DNA from: Micrococcaceae bacterium
GTDB lineage: Bacteria > Actinomycetota > Actinomycetes > Actinomycetales > Micrococcaceae
Length of the DNA: 7,446 nt
NCBI GenBank assembly: GCA_003486025.1
Contig: DNHA01000053.1
Location: 5,855 to 13,300 of the forward strand
Direction of reading: 5' to 3'
Shown: one piece after another, positions 1-6,183 of the stretch
Position numbering within the stretch: position 1 is the stretch's first letter
Layout of the letters: every line of letters begins with the position of its first letter
Notes under the pieces: model-generated
The model's input: the letters and a program-made list of their open reading frames with translations, nothing else
Told to the model about the DNA's origin: nothing
The model's database searches: none
Position numbers and translations under genes: made by a program

Positions 1-222
1 ACCTTATTGGGTGAAAAGCTGGGCCGGGAATTTGAAGCCGCCCGCTGCATTGGCTTCGAAGATTCAAAACCCGGCATTCATTCCGCCTCGGCTGCCGAGC
101 TTCACGCGGTGCTGGTTCCTAACGCCACCGATCCCGGAGTGGGCAACTGGCGGCGGATCGCCTCGCTGGTTGATGTTCAAGTAGAAACGATGACCGATTG
201 GCTGGTGCAGGTTAACGCGTGA
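1..222 (+). CDS. HAD-superfamily hydrolase, C-terminal part (5' end outside window)
   Basis: The frame is open from base 1 and ends at TGA 220-222, giving the last 73 residues of a protein whose start lies upstream. The stretch CIGFEDSKPGIHSA followed by an Ala-rich turn and VPN is the typical motif IV region of subfamily-I haloacid dehalogenase phosphatases (FEDSxxGIxSAxAA, with the acidic pair that helps bind Mg2+). Family members remove phosphate from small sugar or nucleotide substrates in the cytoplasm. The nucleophile motif (DxDxT/V) and cap domain, which would define the substrate, are outside the window, so no substrate can be named. The stop overlaps the GTG start of the next gene by 4 bp (GTGA), so the two are probably cotranscribed and translationally coupled. 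Family is fairly certain, function is not. Confidence 0.8.
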   Translation, partial: TLLGEKLGREFEAARCIGFEDSKPGIHSASAAELHAVLVPNATDPGVGNWRRIASLVDVQVETMTDWLVQVNA

Positions 223-1346
223 GCGAAGTTACTGAAAAAGCCCCGGGGCTGAAGCTGGGGCGTATCGGCGGAGTGCCGGTGTACCTGTCCAGCTCGTGGT
301 TCATTATTACCGCGGTCATTACCGTGGCCATCGGCATGCAATTGTCGAATAACGCGTTGATCCCACCGATTGCCGCTTACCTCTTGGGCTTCGCCTGCGC
401 CGTGGTGATTGCCCTGGCTGTGCTGGTGCACGAGGTAGCGCACGCGCTCACCGCGCGCGCCTTCAAATGGCCAGATGCCCACATTGTGCTCACCCTGATG
501 GGTGGACACACGCAGTTCGGTTCCTTCAACGCCAAGCCCGGAGCCTCTCTGGCGGTGGCTATGGCCGGTCCGCTGTCCAACTTCGTACTCGCCGGCCTGG
601 CCTGGCTGGCCATGCAGATTCCAAGTCTCGGGTTATATCCGGGCCTGCTGCTGAATTTCTTCGTCTACGCAAACCTGCTGCTCGGTGCGTTTAATGCACT
701 GCCAGGACTTCCACTAGACGGTGGGCGCCTTGTTGAATCCGCGGTGTGGAAACTAACCGGTTCACAATTCAAAGGCACCATCGCCGCATCCTGGGTGGGC
801 CGCATCATTGTCATCGGCGTGGTCTTCTGGTTTGTGGTGCTCCCGTATTTCAAGGGCCAGCAGCCGCAACTGCTCACCATGGTGGTTGGCGTCATGGTGG
901 CGGTATTCATGTGGCAGGCGACCACGCAGTTAATCAATCACGCAAAAATGATGCTGAACCTGCCCAAGGTCGTTGCCGGGGATCTGATGTCACCGGCCAG
1001 CGCCATGATGTCCGTGGCCACAGTGGCTGACGTGCACACCCGCAAGCGGAACCGCGGGGGATCGATCATTTTGATCGACCCGCAGGGCATGCCTTGCGGA
1101 GTGGTAGACGAACAAGCGCTGAGCCGGGTAGCTCCTGAGGCTGCTTCGGAAGTCTCCGCCTTGGCCGTTTCGCGGGCTTTGGGCCGCGGAGCCGTGGTTG
1201 CTGCTGACGCTGATGGAAGGCAACTGATCGATTATCTGGCCAGCGTAGCTAGCGCAGAATATGCGGTCATTGACGCCCGTGGCTCCGTGGTCGGGTTATT
1301 GCACCAACGAAAAATTATTTCGGCCGTCACCGGCCGCAAAGCCTAA
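219..1346 (+). CDS. M50-family (site-2-type) intramembrane zinc metalloprotease with degenerate CBS-like C-terminus
   Basis: This is a 375-residue membrane protein. The zinc motif HExxH is seen as HEVAH at residues 71-75, inside a hydrophobic stretch. The second family motif, with the third metal ligand, is LPLDGGR around 164-170 (Asp167). Both match the SpoIVFB/Rv2625c type of M50 protease. Hydrophobic segments lie near 22-40, 50-70, 110-133, 143-163, 194-213 and 217-236. The remainder, about 250-373, is soluble and has the hydrophobic rhythm of a weak, divergent CBS-pair region, which in this subfamily senses a ligand or modulates activity. Such enzymes cut transmembrane substrates such as anti-sigma factors; the substrate here is unknown. 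The GTG start at 219 overlaps the HAD stop by 4 bp and has a weak GCAGG Shine-Dalgarno at 206-210. trmI follows after 26 bp. The gene commonly sits beside trmI in actinobacterial Pup loci, but a role in pupylation is unproven. Confidence 0.9.
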   Translation: MSEVTEKAPGLKLGRIGGVPVYLSSSWFIITAVITVAIGMQLSNNALIPPIAAYLLGFACAVVIALAVLVHEVAHALTARAFKWPDAHIVLTLMGGHTQFGSFNAKPGASLAVAMAGPLSNFVLAGLAWLAMQIPSLGLYPGLLLNFFVYANLLLGAFNALPGLPLDGGRLVESAVWKLTGSQFKGTIAASWVGRIIVIGVVFWFVVLPYFKGQQPQLLTMVVGVMVAVFMWQATTQLINHAKMMLNLPKVVAGDLMSPASAMMSVATVADVHTRKRNRGGSIILIDPQGMPCGVVDEQALSRVAPEAASEVSALAVSRALGRGAVVAADADGRQLIDYLASVASAEYAVIDARGSVVGLLHQRKIISAVTGRKA

Positions 1347-1360
1347 AAAGTTCTACAACA

Positions 1361-1365
1361 AAGGA
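1361..1365 (+). promoter_or_regulatory. Ribosome binding site of trmI
   Basis: AAGGA lies 7 nt before the GTG at 1373. It sits in the short A-rich gap after the protease stop and supports GTG 1373 as the trmI start. Confidence 0.7.
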
Positions 1366-1372
1366 AAACTCA

Positions 1373-2425
1373 GTGAGTGCTCAGAACACCGCAGCGCCGC
1401 ATGGCGCGAACGCCCGCCGCGGCCCCTTCCGCGTCGGCGACCGTGTCCAGCTGACCGACGAAAAGCGTCGCATCAACACCATCACCCTTGAAGCCGGCGG
1501 AGAGTTCCACACGCATCAGGGTGTGTTGAGCCATGATCTGATCATCGGTACCTCCGAAGGATCGGTAGTGGAAAACGTTGAAGGCGTGCGCTACCAGATG
1601 CTGCGTCCGCTGGCCAAGGACTTTGTACTGTCCATGCCGCGCGGTGCTGCAGTGGTCTACCCCAAGGATGCCGCCCAGATTATTCAGTTTGGCGATATTT
1701 TCCCGGGCGCTCGTGTAGTCGAAGCCGGCGTTGGATCTGGAGCGCTGTCGATCTCCTTGCTGCGTGCGGTAGGAGACCAAGGGTACCTGCACTCCTATGA
1801 GCGCCGTGAAGAGTTCGCAGATATTGCGCGTGGCAACATTGCGACGGTTTTCGGCGGCGAGCACCCTGCCTGGAACCTTTCAATTGGTGACTTCCAAGAG
1901 AAGGTACTGGAAATTGAGGAACCAGGCAGCGTAGACCGCGTAGTGCTCGATATGCTCTCCCCGTGGGAATGCCTGGAGGCTGTAGCCACAGTGCTGGCAC
2001 CAGGCGGGGTGTGGACAAACTACGTGGCCACGGTGACCCAAATGTCCCGCGTGGTGGAAGCAATTCGCGCATCGGGCCAGTTCACCGAGCCCGATTGCTT
2101 TGAAACCATGGTGCGCGGTTGGCATGTTGACGGCCTGGCGGTTCGCCCGGATCACCGCATGGTGGCGCACACGGCCTTCCTGATCACCACCCGCCGCTTG
2201 GCCGACGCGCAGGAGGGCATCCCGAAAGCCAAGCGGATGAAAGAGCACGGCTACTCTGCCGAGGATCTGAACGCCTGGACCCGGGAGCACGACGCCGAGC
2301 AGTGGACCGAATCCGCGCTCGGAGAACGTGGCATTTCGCCCAAGAAACTTCGCCGCGCAGCCAAGGACGCCAACCGTCCGAACCGTGTCCGCGAGGGTGA
2401 AAACATCTCGGATACCGAGAACTAA
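1373..2425 (+). CDS. trmI: tRNA (adenine-58-N1)-methyltransferase TrmI
   Basis: This 350-residue protein is a class I SAM-dependent methyltransferase that puts a methyl group on N1 of A58 in the tRNA T-loop, stabilising tRNA structure; the enzyme works as a homotetramer. A small N-terminal beta domain (about 18-85, with FRVGDRVQLTDEK) precedes the Rossmann domain. SAM motif I is EAGVGSGALS at 117-126, the acidic residue of motif II is in SYERREEF near 143, and the motif IV Asp is in VLDMLSPW at 191-198. The NYVATVTQ (216-223) and HRMVAHTAFL (261-270) segments are typical of actinobacterial TrmI such as Rv2118c. The C-terminus after about 275 is a charged, Lys/Arg-rich extension, probably RNA-contacting or disordered. 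The start is GTG with a good Shine-Dalgarno. It is the last gene of its unit and is followed by a strong hairpin. The gene is a standard neighbour of the Pup locus without a known mechanistic link. Confidence 0.95.
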   Translation: MSAQNTAAPHGANARRGPFRVGDRVQLTDEKRRINTITLEAGGEFHTHQGVLSHDLIIGTSEGSVVENVEGVRYQMLRPLAKDFVLSMPRGAAVVYPKDAAQIIQFGDIFPGARVVEAGVGSGALSISLLRAVGDQGYLHSYERREEFADIARGNIATVFGGEHPAWNLSIGDFQEKVLEIEEPGSVDRVVLDMLSPWECLEAVATVLAPGGVWTNYVATVTQMSRVVEAIRASGQFTEPDCFETMVRGWHVDGLAVRPDHRMVAHTAFLITTRRLADAQEGIPKAKRMKEHGYSAEDLNAWTREHDAEQWTESALGERGISPKKLRRAAKDANRPNRVREGENISDTEN

Positions 2426-2441
2426 CGTTTCAATATGTGAA

Positions 2442-2476
2442 CTAAAGCCCCGGGAAATTCATTCCCGGGGCTTTAG
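2442..2476 (+). terminator. Strong intrinsic terminator hairpin after trmI
   Basis: A perfect 15-bp stem, 2442-2456 paired with 2462-2476, closes a 5-nt loop (ATTCA). The core is GCCCCGGG/CCCGGGGC and the outer pairs are CTAAA/TTTAG. It begins 17 nt after the trmI stop. No long U-tract follows, only the TTTAG of the right arm and CTTCCT, which is common for terminators in GC-rich actinobacteria. Because the stem is symmetric it could also act on the minus strand. It separates the trmI unit from the arc unit. Confidence 0.85.
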
Positions 2477-2550
2477 CTTCCTAAGATGGATTCAGAGTGC
2501 CCCGCAAGCTAGCAACCTCTGGTGGCGACGCGAGGAGAACTGCAAAGGTT

Positions 2551-2556
2551 GGGAGA
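2551..2556 (+). promoter_or_regulatory. Ribosome binding site that decides the arc start
   Basis: GGGAGA lies 6 nt before GTG 2563. An in-frame upstream GTG at 2497 would add 22 residues but has no Shine-Dalgarno in front of it. The added residues are unlike any ARC N-terminus, whereas GTG 2563 starts directly at the predicted coiled coil. Confidence 0.7.
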
Positions 2557-2562
2557 ATAACC

Positions 2563-4245
2563 GTGAGCGAATACAACGAGGCGCAACGCGTCACCGAGCG
2601 TCTTCAGGCGACCGAACGTCAGGTCAACCTGCTTCGCGATAAAAATCGCAACCTGGATAAGCAGCTAGCCGGGCTCAGTGGCAATAACCAGCGCCTGGTG
2701 TCCTTGCTGGAGCAGACTCGCGAACAAATCATCAACCTCAAATCTGCACTTGAAAAAGACGGCGATACGCCATTCAGCTACGGAACCATCGTGGCTAAAT
2801 ACCCGCGTAAGCATCCGGAACCAGGCACCGGAATCGAAACCACCGCGGTACAGTCCGTCGACGTGATCTACTCCGGACGAAAAATGCGTGTATCCATCAG
2901 TCCGCTGCTGGATTTCGACAAATTCCACATTGGCCAGCAGGTGCTCCTCAATGAGGCACTCGTTGTCGTGGCAGGCCTAGGCTATGAGCAAACCGGCGAC
3001 CTGGTAACGATCAAGGAAATTCTGGATCACCACCAAGCGGTAGTGATGACCCGAGGAGATGACCAGCGAGTCATCGAATTTGCCGAGCCGCTGCGCAGCG
3101 AACACCTGCGTGTGGGAGACCAACTGACAATCGATTCGCGTACTGGGCTAGCGATCAACCGGGTGCAGCTCACCGACATGCAATCGCTGGTGCTCGAAGA
3201 AGTACCGGATATCGATTACTCGGATATCGGCGGACTGAACTCGCAAATTGAAGCCATCCAAGACTCCGTCGAACTGCCCTTCGCGCACCCGGAGCTTTAC
3301 CGAGAACACGGACTGAGCGCCCCCAAGGGCATTCTGCTTTACGGTCCTCCGGGCTGCGGTAAAACCCTGATAGCCAAGGCCGTGGCAAATTCACTAGCTC
3401 AGCGCGCAGCGGCACGAAACGGCAATACCCAGTCCAGAAGCTACTTCCTGAACATCAAGGGCCCGGAACTGCTGGATAAGTATGTCGGTGAGACCGAACG
3501 GCATATTCGCCTGATCTTCGCACGAGCGCGCGAAAAGGCGCTGCATGGCGACCCGGTCGTGGTGTTCTTCGACGAGATGGAATCGCTTTTCCGAACCCGC
3601 GGTACAGGAGTTTCTTCCGACGTCGAGACGACCATCGTGCCACAGCTGCTGGCCGAAATCGACGGTGTGGAGCGCCTGGATAACGTCATCGTCATTGGTG
3701 CCTCAAACCGAGAGGACATGATTGACCCGGCGATTTTGCGTCCGGGGCGTTTGGACGTGAAAATCAAAATTCGCCGCCCGGATGCCGTGGGCGCCGCAGA
3801 AATTTTTGCTAAGTATCTCACCACAGACCTGCCGCTGCATGAGGACGAGGTCGCCGCCGATGGCGGAGAGCGCCAAAAGACCGTAGCAAGAATGATCAGC
3901 GACACCGTGGACGCGATGTACTCCACCGAACGGATCAACGAATTCCTGGAAGTCACTTACGTCAACGGTCAAGTAGAGGTGCTCTACTTTAAGGACTTCG
4001 CCTCCGGTGCGGTCATTCACAATGTGGTGGACCGAGCAAAAAAGCATGCCATCAAGTCGTTGATCACTACCGGTGAACGCGGTCTGAAGATGGAATACCT
4101 GTTACGTGCAGTGCGTGAAGAATTCGCCGAGCACGAAGATATGCCAAACACCACCAATCCCGACGATTGGGCGCGTATCTCCGGGCGCAAGGGGGAGCGA
4201 ATCAGCCATATTCGTTCGCTGGTTACTCAGAAGGGCAGCAAATGA
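2563..4245 (+). CDS. arc: Pup-dependent AAA unfoldase ARC (Mpa) lacking the proteasome-docking tail
   Basis: The protein has 560 residues from GTG 2563. ARC/Mpa forms a hexameric cytoplasmic ring that binds Pup through its N-terminal coiled coils and threads tagged proteins through the pore using ATP. A coiled coil runs over about 5-65, followed by two OB-fold domains (about 70-200) and the AAA domain. Walker A is GPPGCGKT at 261-268, the aromatic pore loop is KYVGE at 306-310, Walker B is VVVFFDEME at 332-340, sensor 1 is GASN at 379-382, and the arginine fingers are in RPGR at 393-396. The conserved C-terminal [13 protein letters not shown] is at 534-546. The protein then ends at [10 protein letters not shown]. 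In M. tuberculosis Mpa the equivalent segment is followed by a flexible tail ending in GQYL, which inserts into the 20S proteasome; that tail is absent here. The stop overlaps the dop start (ATGA). This form is likely a proteasome-independent unfoldase, as in Corynebacterium. Confidence 0.96.
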   Translation: MSEYNEAQRVTERLQATERQVNLLRDKNRNLDKQLAGLSGNNQRLVSLLEQTREQIINLKSALEKDGDTPFSYGTIVAKYPRKHPEPGTGIETTAVQSVDVIYSGRKMRVSISPLLDFDKFHIGQQVLLNEALVVVAGLGYEQTGDLVTIKEILDHHQAVVMTRGDDQRVIEFAEPLRSEHLRVGDQLTIDSRTGLAINRVQLTDMQSLVLEEVPDIDYSDIGGLNSQIEAIQDSVELPFAHPELYREHGLSAPKGILLYGPPGCGKTLIAKAVANSLAQRAAARNGNTQSRSYFLNIKGPELLDKYVGETERHIRLIFARAREKALHGDPVVVFFDEMESLFRTRGTGVSSDVETTIVPQLLAEIDGVERLDNVIVIGASNREDMIDPAILRPGRLDVKIKIRRPDAVGAAEIFAKYLTTDLPLHEDEVAADGGERQKTVARMISDTVDAMYSTERINEFLEVTYVNGQVEVLYFKDFASGAVIHNVVDRAKKHAIKSLITTGERGLKMEYLLRAVREEFAEHEDMPNTTNPDDWARISGRKGERISHIRSLVTQKGSK

Positions 4246-5861
4246 GCGCCCGCCGGCTAGTGGGCTTGGAAACTGAGTATGGAATCATTCGGCCGTCCAT
4301 GCCCAAAGCGAACTCCACCGTGCTTTCCGCTCAAATTGTGGACGGTTATGCGCAATTAGTACGCGATACCGGCTCCGCGACCCGCGCCGCACGCTGGGAT
4401 TATGCTGATGAGTCGCCGCTCAATGATGCTCGAGGCCATTCGGTGCCCCGCGAGGAAGCGCACCCGAGCCAGCTGACCGATTCTGAACCCACCCTAGAAT
4501 CCGAAAATCAGGTGTGGACGGCCGAATCAATTGCCTTGGATGGGAATGACGCGCGCGTTGGTGCCACGTTGTATCAGGAAAATGACGCAACCGATGTAGT
4601 GATGAATATGGTGCTCGGTAACGGTGCCCGGCTCTATGTGGACCATGCGCATCCGGAATACTCCAGTCCGGAAGTGACCAGCCCGCGTGATGCGGTGCTC
4701 TGGGATCAAGCAGGTGATCAGGTAATGCGCCGGGCCGCAGCCTCGGCCGACAGTTTGGGCAGTGGTGAACTGCTGCTATACAAGAACAACACCGACAATA
4801 AGTCGGTGTCTTACGGGTCCCACGAAAACTATCTGATCCCGCGCGATGTTCAGTTCTCCCGGTTGGTCGACGGGTTGACCGCATTTTTTGTCACGCGGCA
4901 GATTTTTTGCGGGGCAGGACGAGTGGGCCGCGGAATGCTTGGGCGCGGAGCCGAATTCCAAATCTCTCAGCGTGCCGATTTTTTTGAGGCAGAAGTTGGC
5001 CTGGAAACCACGGTCAACCGCCCGATCATCAATACTCGTGACGAGCCGCATGCCAATTGGGATAAGTACCGCCGATTGCATGTGATCATCGGAGATGCAA
5101 ACCTTGGACAGATCTCCACGCTGCTAAGGGTTGGCACCACAAACTTGGTGCTCAGCCTGATCGAGGCGGGCATGTCGCCGAAGCTTGAATTGGCAGATCC
5201 GGTATCGGCCCTTCAGCAGATCAGCCACGACCCCACGCTGCAGACCTCAGTGCCGCTGCGTGGCGGGCGTCGAATGACCGCTATCGAGATCCAGCGAAGC
5301 TATTTGGAAGCGGCCGAAACCTATTGTGCCCAGCGCGGGGCCACCGATCCCGACACCAGTGAAATCCTCCAACGCTGGCGTGCCATCTTGGACACCCTCG
5401 AACAAGATCCCATGCAGGCGGCAGGCCAAGTCGACTGGGTCGCCAAATATACACTGATGAAGTCATTTACCGAACGCCACGGCGTGGGGCTTGATGATCC
5501 GCGCATCGCGCTGATGGATCTGCAATGGGCAGACCTGCGTCTGGACAAGGGATTGTATTACCGGATGGCCGCGCGCGGACTGATGGAAACCCTCTTCAGC
5601 CAGGAAGAAATCAATGCCGCGGCGGACAACCCACCGCACGATACCCGCGCCTACCTGCGGGGAATGACGCTGCAACGCTACGCACCTTATGTGGTGGCCG
5701 CTAACTGGGATGCGTTGTCATTCTCGGTACCAGGAGCACGGAAAATCAGCCGGTTCCACATGCCCGAACCGCTGGCCGGCAGTCGTGCGCAGGTTGGAGA
5801 ACTCTTTGATGCGCAATTAGAGATCAATGAGTTCATCGACCAGTTGGCACAGCACCGCTAA
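4242..5861 (+). CDS. dop: Dop, Pup deamidase and depupylase
   Basis: Dop hydrolyses the side-chain amide of the C-terminal Gln of Pup, producing the ligatable Glu form, and also cleaves Pup from tagged proteins; it belongs to the carboxylate-amine ligase/glutamine synthetase-like fold. The start ATG at 4242 lies in an ATGA overlap with arc, with AAGGG just upstream. A longer in-frame start at 4167 lies deep inside arc and is unlikely. The protein has 539 residues. Visible motifs are GLETEYG (8-14, nucleotide/metal binding), ESPLNDARG (57-65), [15 protein letters not shown] (127-141, with catalytic Asp134 matching Asp95 of the M. tuberculosis enzyme), SYGSHENYL (190-198), INTRDEPHA (263-271), [11 protein letters not shown] (278-288) and DLRLDKGLY near the C-terminal domain. 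It is about 35 residues longer than M. tuberculosis Dop. The excess is a polar, acidic insert between about 66 and 124, the position of the Dop-loop. All recognisable catalytic residues are present. Confidence 0.96.
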   Translation: MSARRLVGLETEYGIIRPSMPKANSTVLSAQIVDGYAQLVRDTGSATRAARWDYADESPLNDARGHSVPREEAHPSQLTDSEPTLESENQVWTAESIALDGNDARVGATLYQENDATDVVMNMVLGNGARLYVDHAHPEYSSPEVTSPRDAVLWDQAGDQVMRRAAASADSLGSGELLLYKNNTDNKSVSYGSHENYLIPRDVQFSRLVDGLTAFFVTRQIFCGAGRVGRGMLGRGAEFQISQRADFFEAEVGLETTVNRPIINTRDEPHANWDKYRRLHVIIGDANLGQISTLLRVGTTNLVLSLIEAGMSPKLELADPVSALQQISHDPTLQTSVPLRGGRRMTAIEIQRSYLEAAETYCAQRGATDPDTSEILQRWRAILDTLEQDPMQAAGQVDWVAKYTLMKSFTERHGVGLDDPRIALMDLQWADLRLDKGLYYRMAARGLMETLFSQEEINAAADNPPHDTRAYLRGMTLQRYAPYVVAANWDALSFSVPGARKISRFHMPEPLAGSRAQVGELFDAQLEINEFIDQLAQHR

Positions 5862-5910
5862 ACAGCGCAGAATGAGAACTAGGCGTGCATTACCTGCCGC
5901 CAAAGATTTG

Positions 5911-5915
5911 AGGAG
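5911..5915 (+). promoter_or_regulatory. Ribosome binding site of pup
   Basis: A clean AGGAG lies 6 nt before ATG 5922. It is the best Shine-Dalgarno in the window, in keeping with Pup being needed in stoichiometric amounts as a tag. Confidence 0.8.
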
Positions 5916-5921
5916 CAAGAA

Positions 5922-6107
5922 ATGACCCAGGAAAACTTCTCGGCTCGCCGTGAAAACCAAGCCCAGCCAGTCGAAGCCGAACAAGTCCAGGTAAATACCG
6001 CCGGTACCAGTGCCGGCGTTGATGACTTATTGGATGAGATTGATTCAGTGCTTGAATCGAATGCCGAAGAATTCGTGCGTGGCTTCATTCAAAAGGGTGG
6101 CCAGTAA
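5922..6107 (+). CDS. pup: Pup, prokaryotic ubiquitin-like protein (GGQ form)
   Basis: Pup is a 61-residue, largely disordered protein tag that PafA attaches to lysines of target proteins. The N-terminal part (1-30) is rich in Gln, Glu, Asn and Ala. The C-terminal half carries the family signature GVDDLLDEIDSVLE (32-45), which folds into a helix against the ARC coiled coil, then NAEEFVRGFIQKGGQ. It ends in Gly-Gly-Gln, so Dop must deamidate Gln61 before ligation. Lys58 is the only lysine in the protein, whereas M. tuberculosis Pup (64 residues) has several, so Pup-on-Pup chains could form only at that C-terminal site. The gene is 60 bp downstream of dop. The next large gene is pafA, not prcB as in proteasome-bearing loci. 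Identification is essentially certain from the C-terminus and the neighbours. Confidence 0.98.
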   Translation: MTQENFSARRENQAQPVEAEQVQVNTAGTSAGVDDLLDEIDSVLESNAEEFVRGFIQKGGQ

Positions 6108-6108
6108 C

Positions 6109-6177
6109 TTAACTGCAGTCACGGGCAGGACCAACATGTTGCTGGTGGACTCTGGCAGCACCAATGAGGGGAAGTAA
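6109..6177 (+). pseudogene. Possible 3' remnant of prcA (20S proteasome alpha subunit)
   Basis: Between pup and pafA one frame reads LTAVTGRTNMLLVDSG, continues STNEGK, and stops at TAA 6175-6177. The pattern (hydrophobic)-T-G, a short spacer, then LLVD and a polar Ser/Glu/Gly-rich end resembles the C-terminus of M. tuberculosis PrcA as I recall it (ITGSALQALLVD, then a Ser/Glu/Gly tail). The spacer is one residue shorter here. The position, directly in front of pafA, is where the prcA 3' end lies in related complete loci. This is a short match that could be chance. The frame is open further back into the pup 3' end, and a GTG at 6097 or ATG at 6136 could start a tiny peptide instead. Nothing resembling prcB or the catalytic core of either subunit remains. 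Confidence 0.35.
6166..6174 (+). promoter_or_regulatory. Shine-Dalgarno region of pafA
   Basis: GAGGGGAAG precedes GTG 6184, with 9 nt between the end of this stretch and the start codon. It lies inside the last codons of the short frame that ends at 6177, so any translation of that frame would run over the pafA ribosome binding site. Confidence 0.6.
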
Positions 6178-6183
6178 TTTCCG

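Noticed and set aside
177..509. Long open frames on the minus strand (for example 177-509, 1370-1864, 3441-3956, 6724-7290)
   Set aside because: They lie opposite well-recognised genes, carry no recognisable motifs, and are typical shadows in GC-rich coding DNA.
2482..2487. TAAGAT as a -10 promoter element for arc
   Set aside because: There is no recognisable -35 at proper distance; the upstream region is the terminator itself. Too weak to annotate as a feature.
2497..2562. Upstream GTG giving ARC a 22-residue N-terminal extension
   Set aside because: It has no Shine-Dalgarno, the added residues do not resemble ARC N-termini, and GTG 2563 has a well-spaced ribosome binding site and begins at the coiled coil.
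4167..4241. Upstream ATG giving Dop a 25-residue extension
   Set aside because: It overlaps the conserved end of arc in another frame. ATG 4242 gives the normal Dop N-terminus and the classic ATGA coupling.
4789..4809. 8-bp perfect hairpin (ACACCGAC / GTCGGTGT, 5-nt loop) inside dop
   Set aside because: It lies in codons for the conserved [12 protein letters not shown] region and has no U-tract; best explained by coding constraint and chance.
4884..4985. Three runs of six or seven T in dop (4884-4889, 4903-4908, 4979-4985), possible frameshift sites
   Set aside because: The reading frame is intact through all three with conserved residues on both sides. They encode Phe-Phe or Ile-Phe pairs, so there is no evidence of slippage or sequencing error.
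6132..6141. 10-bp palindrome CAACATGTTG in the pup-pafA gap as an operator
   Set aside because: It is a single short palindrome with no second copy near another start in the window; expected by chance.
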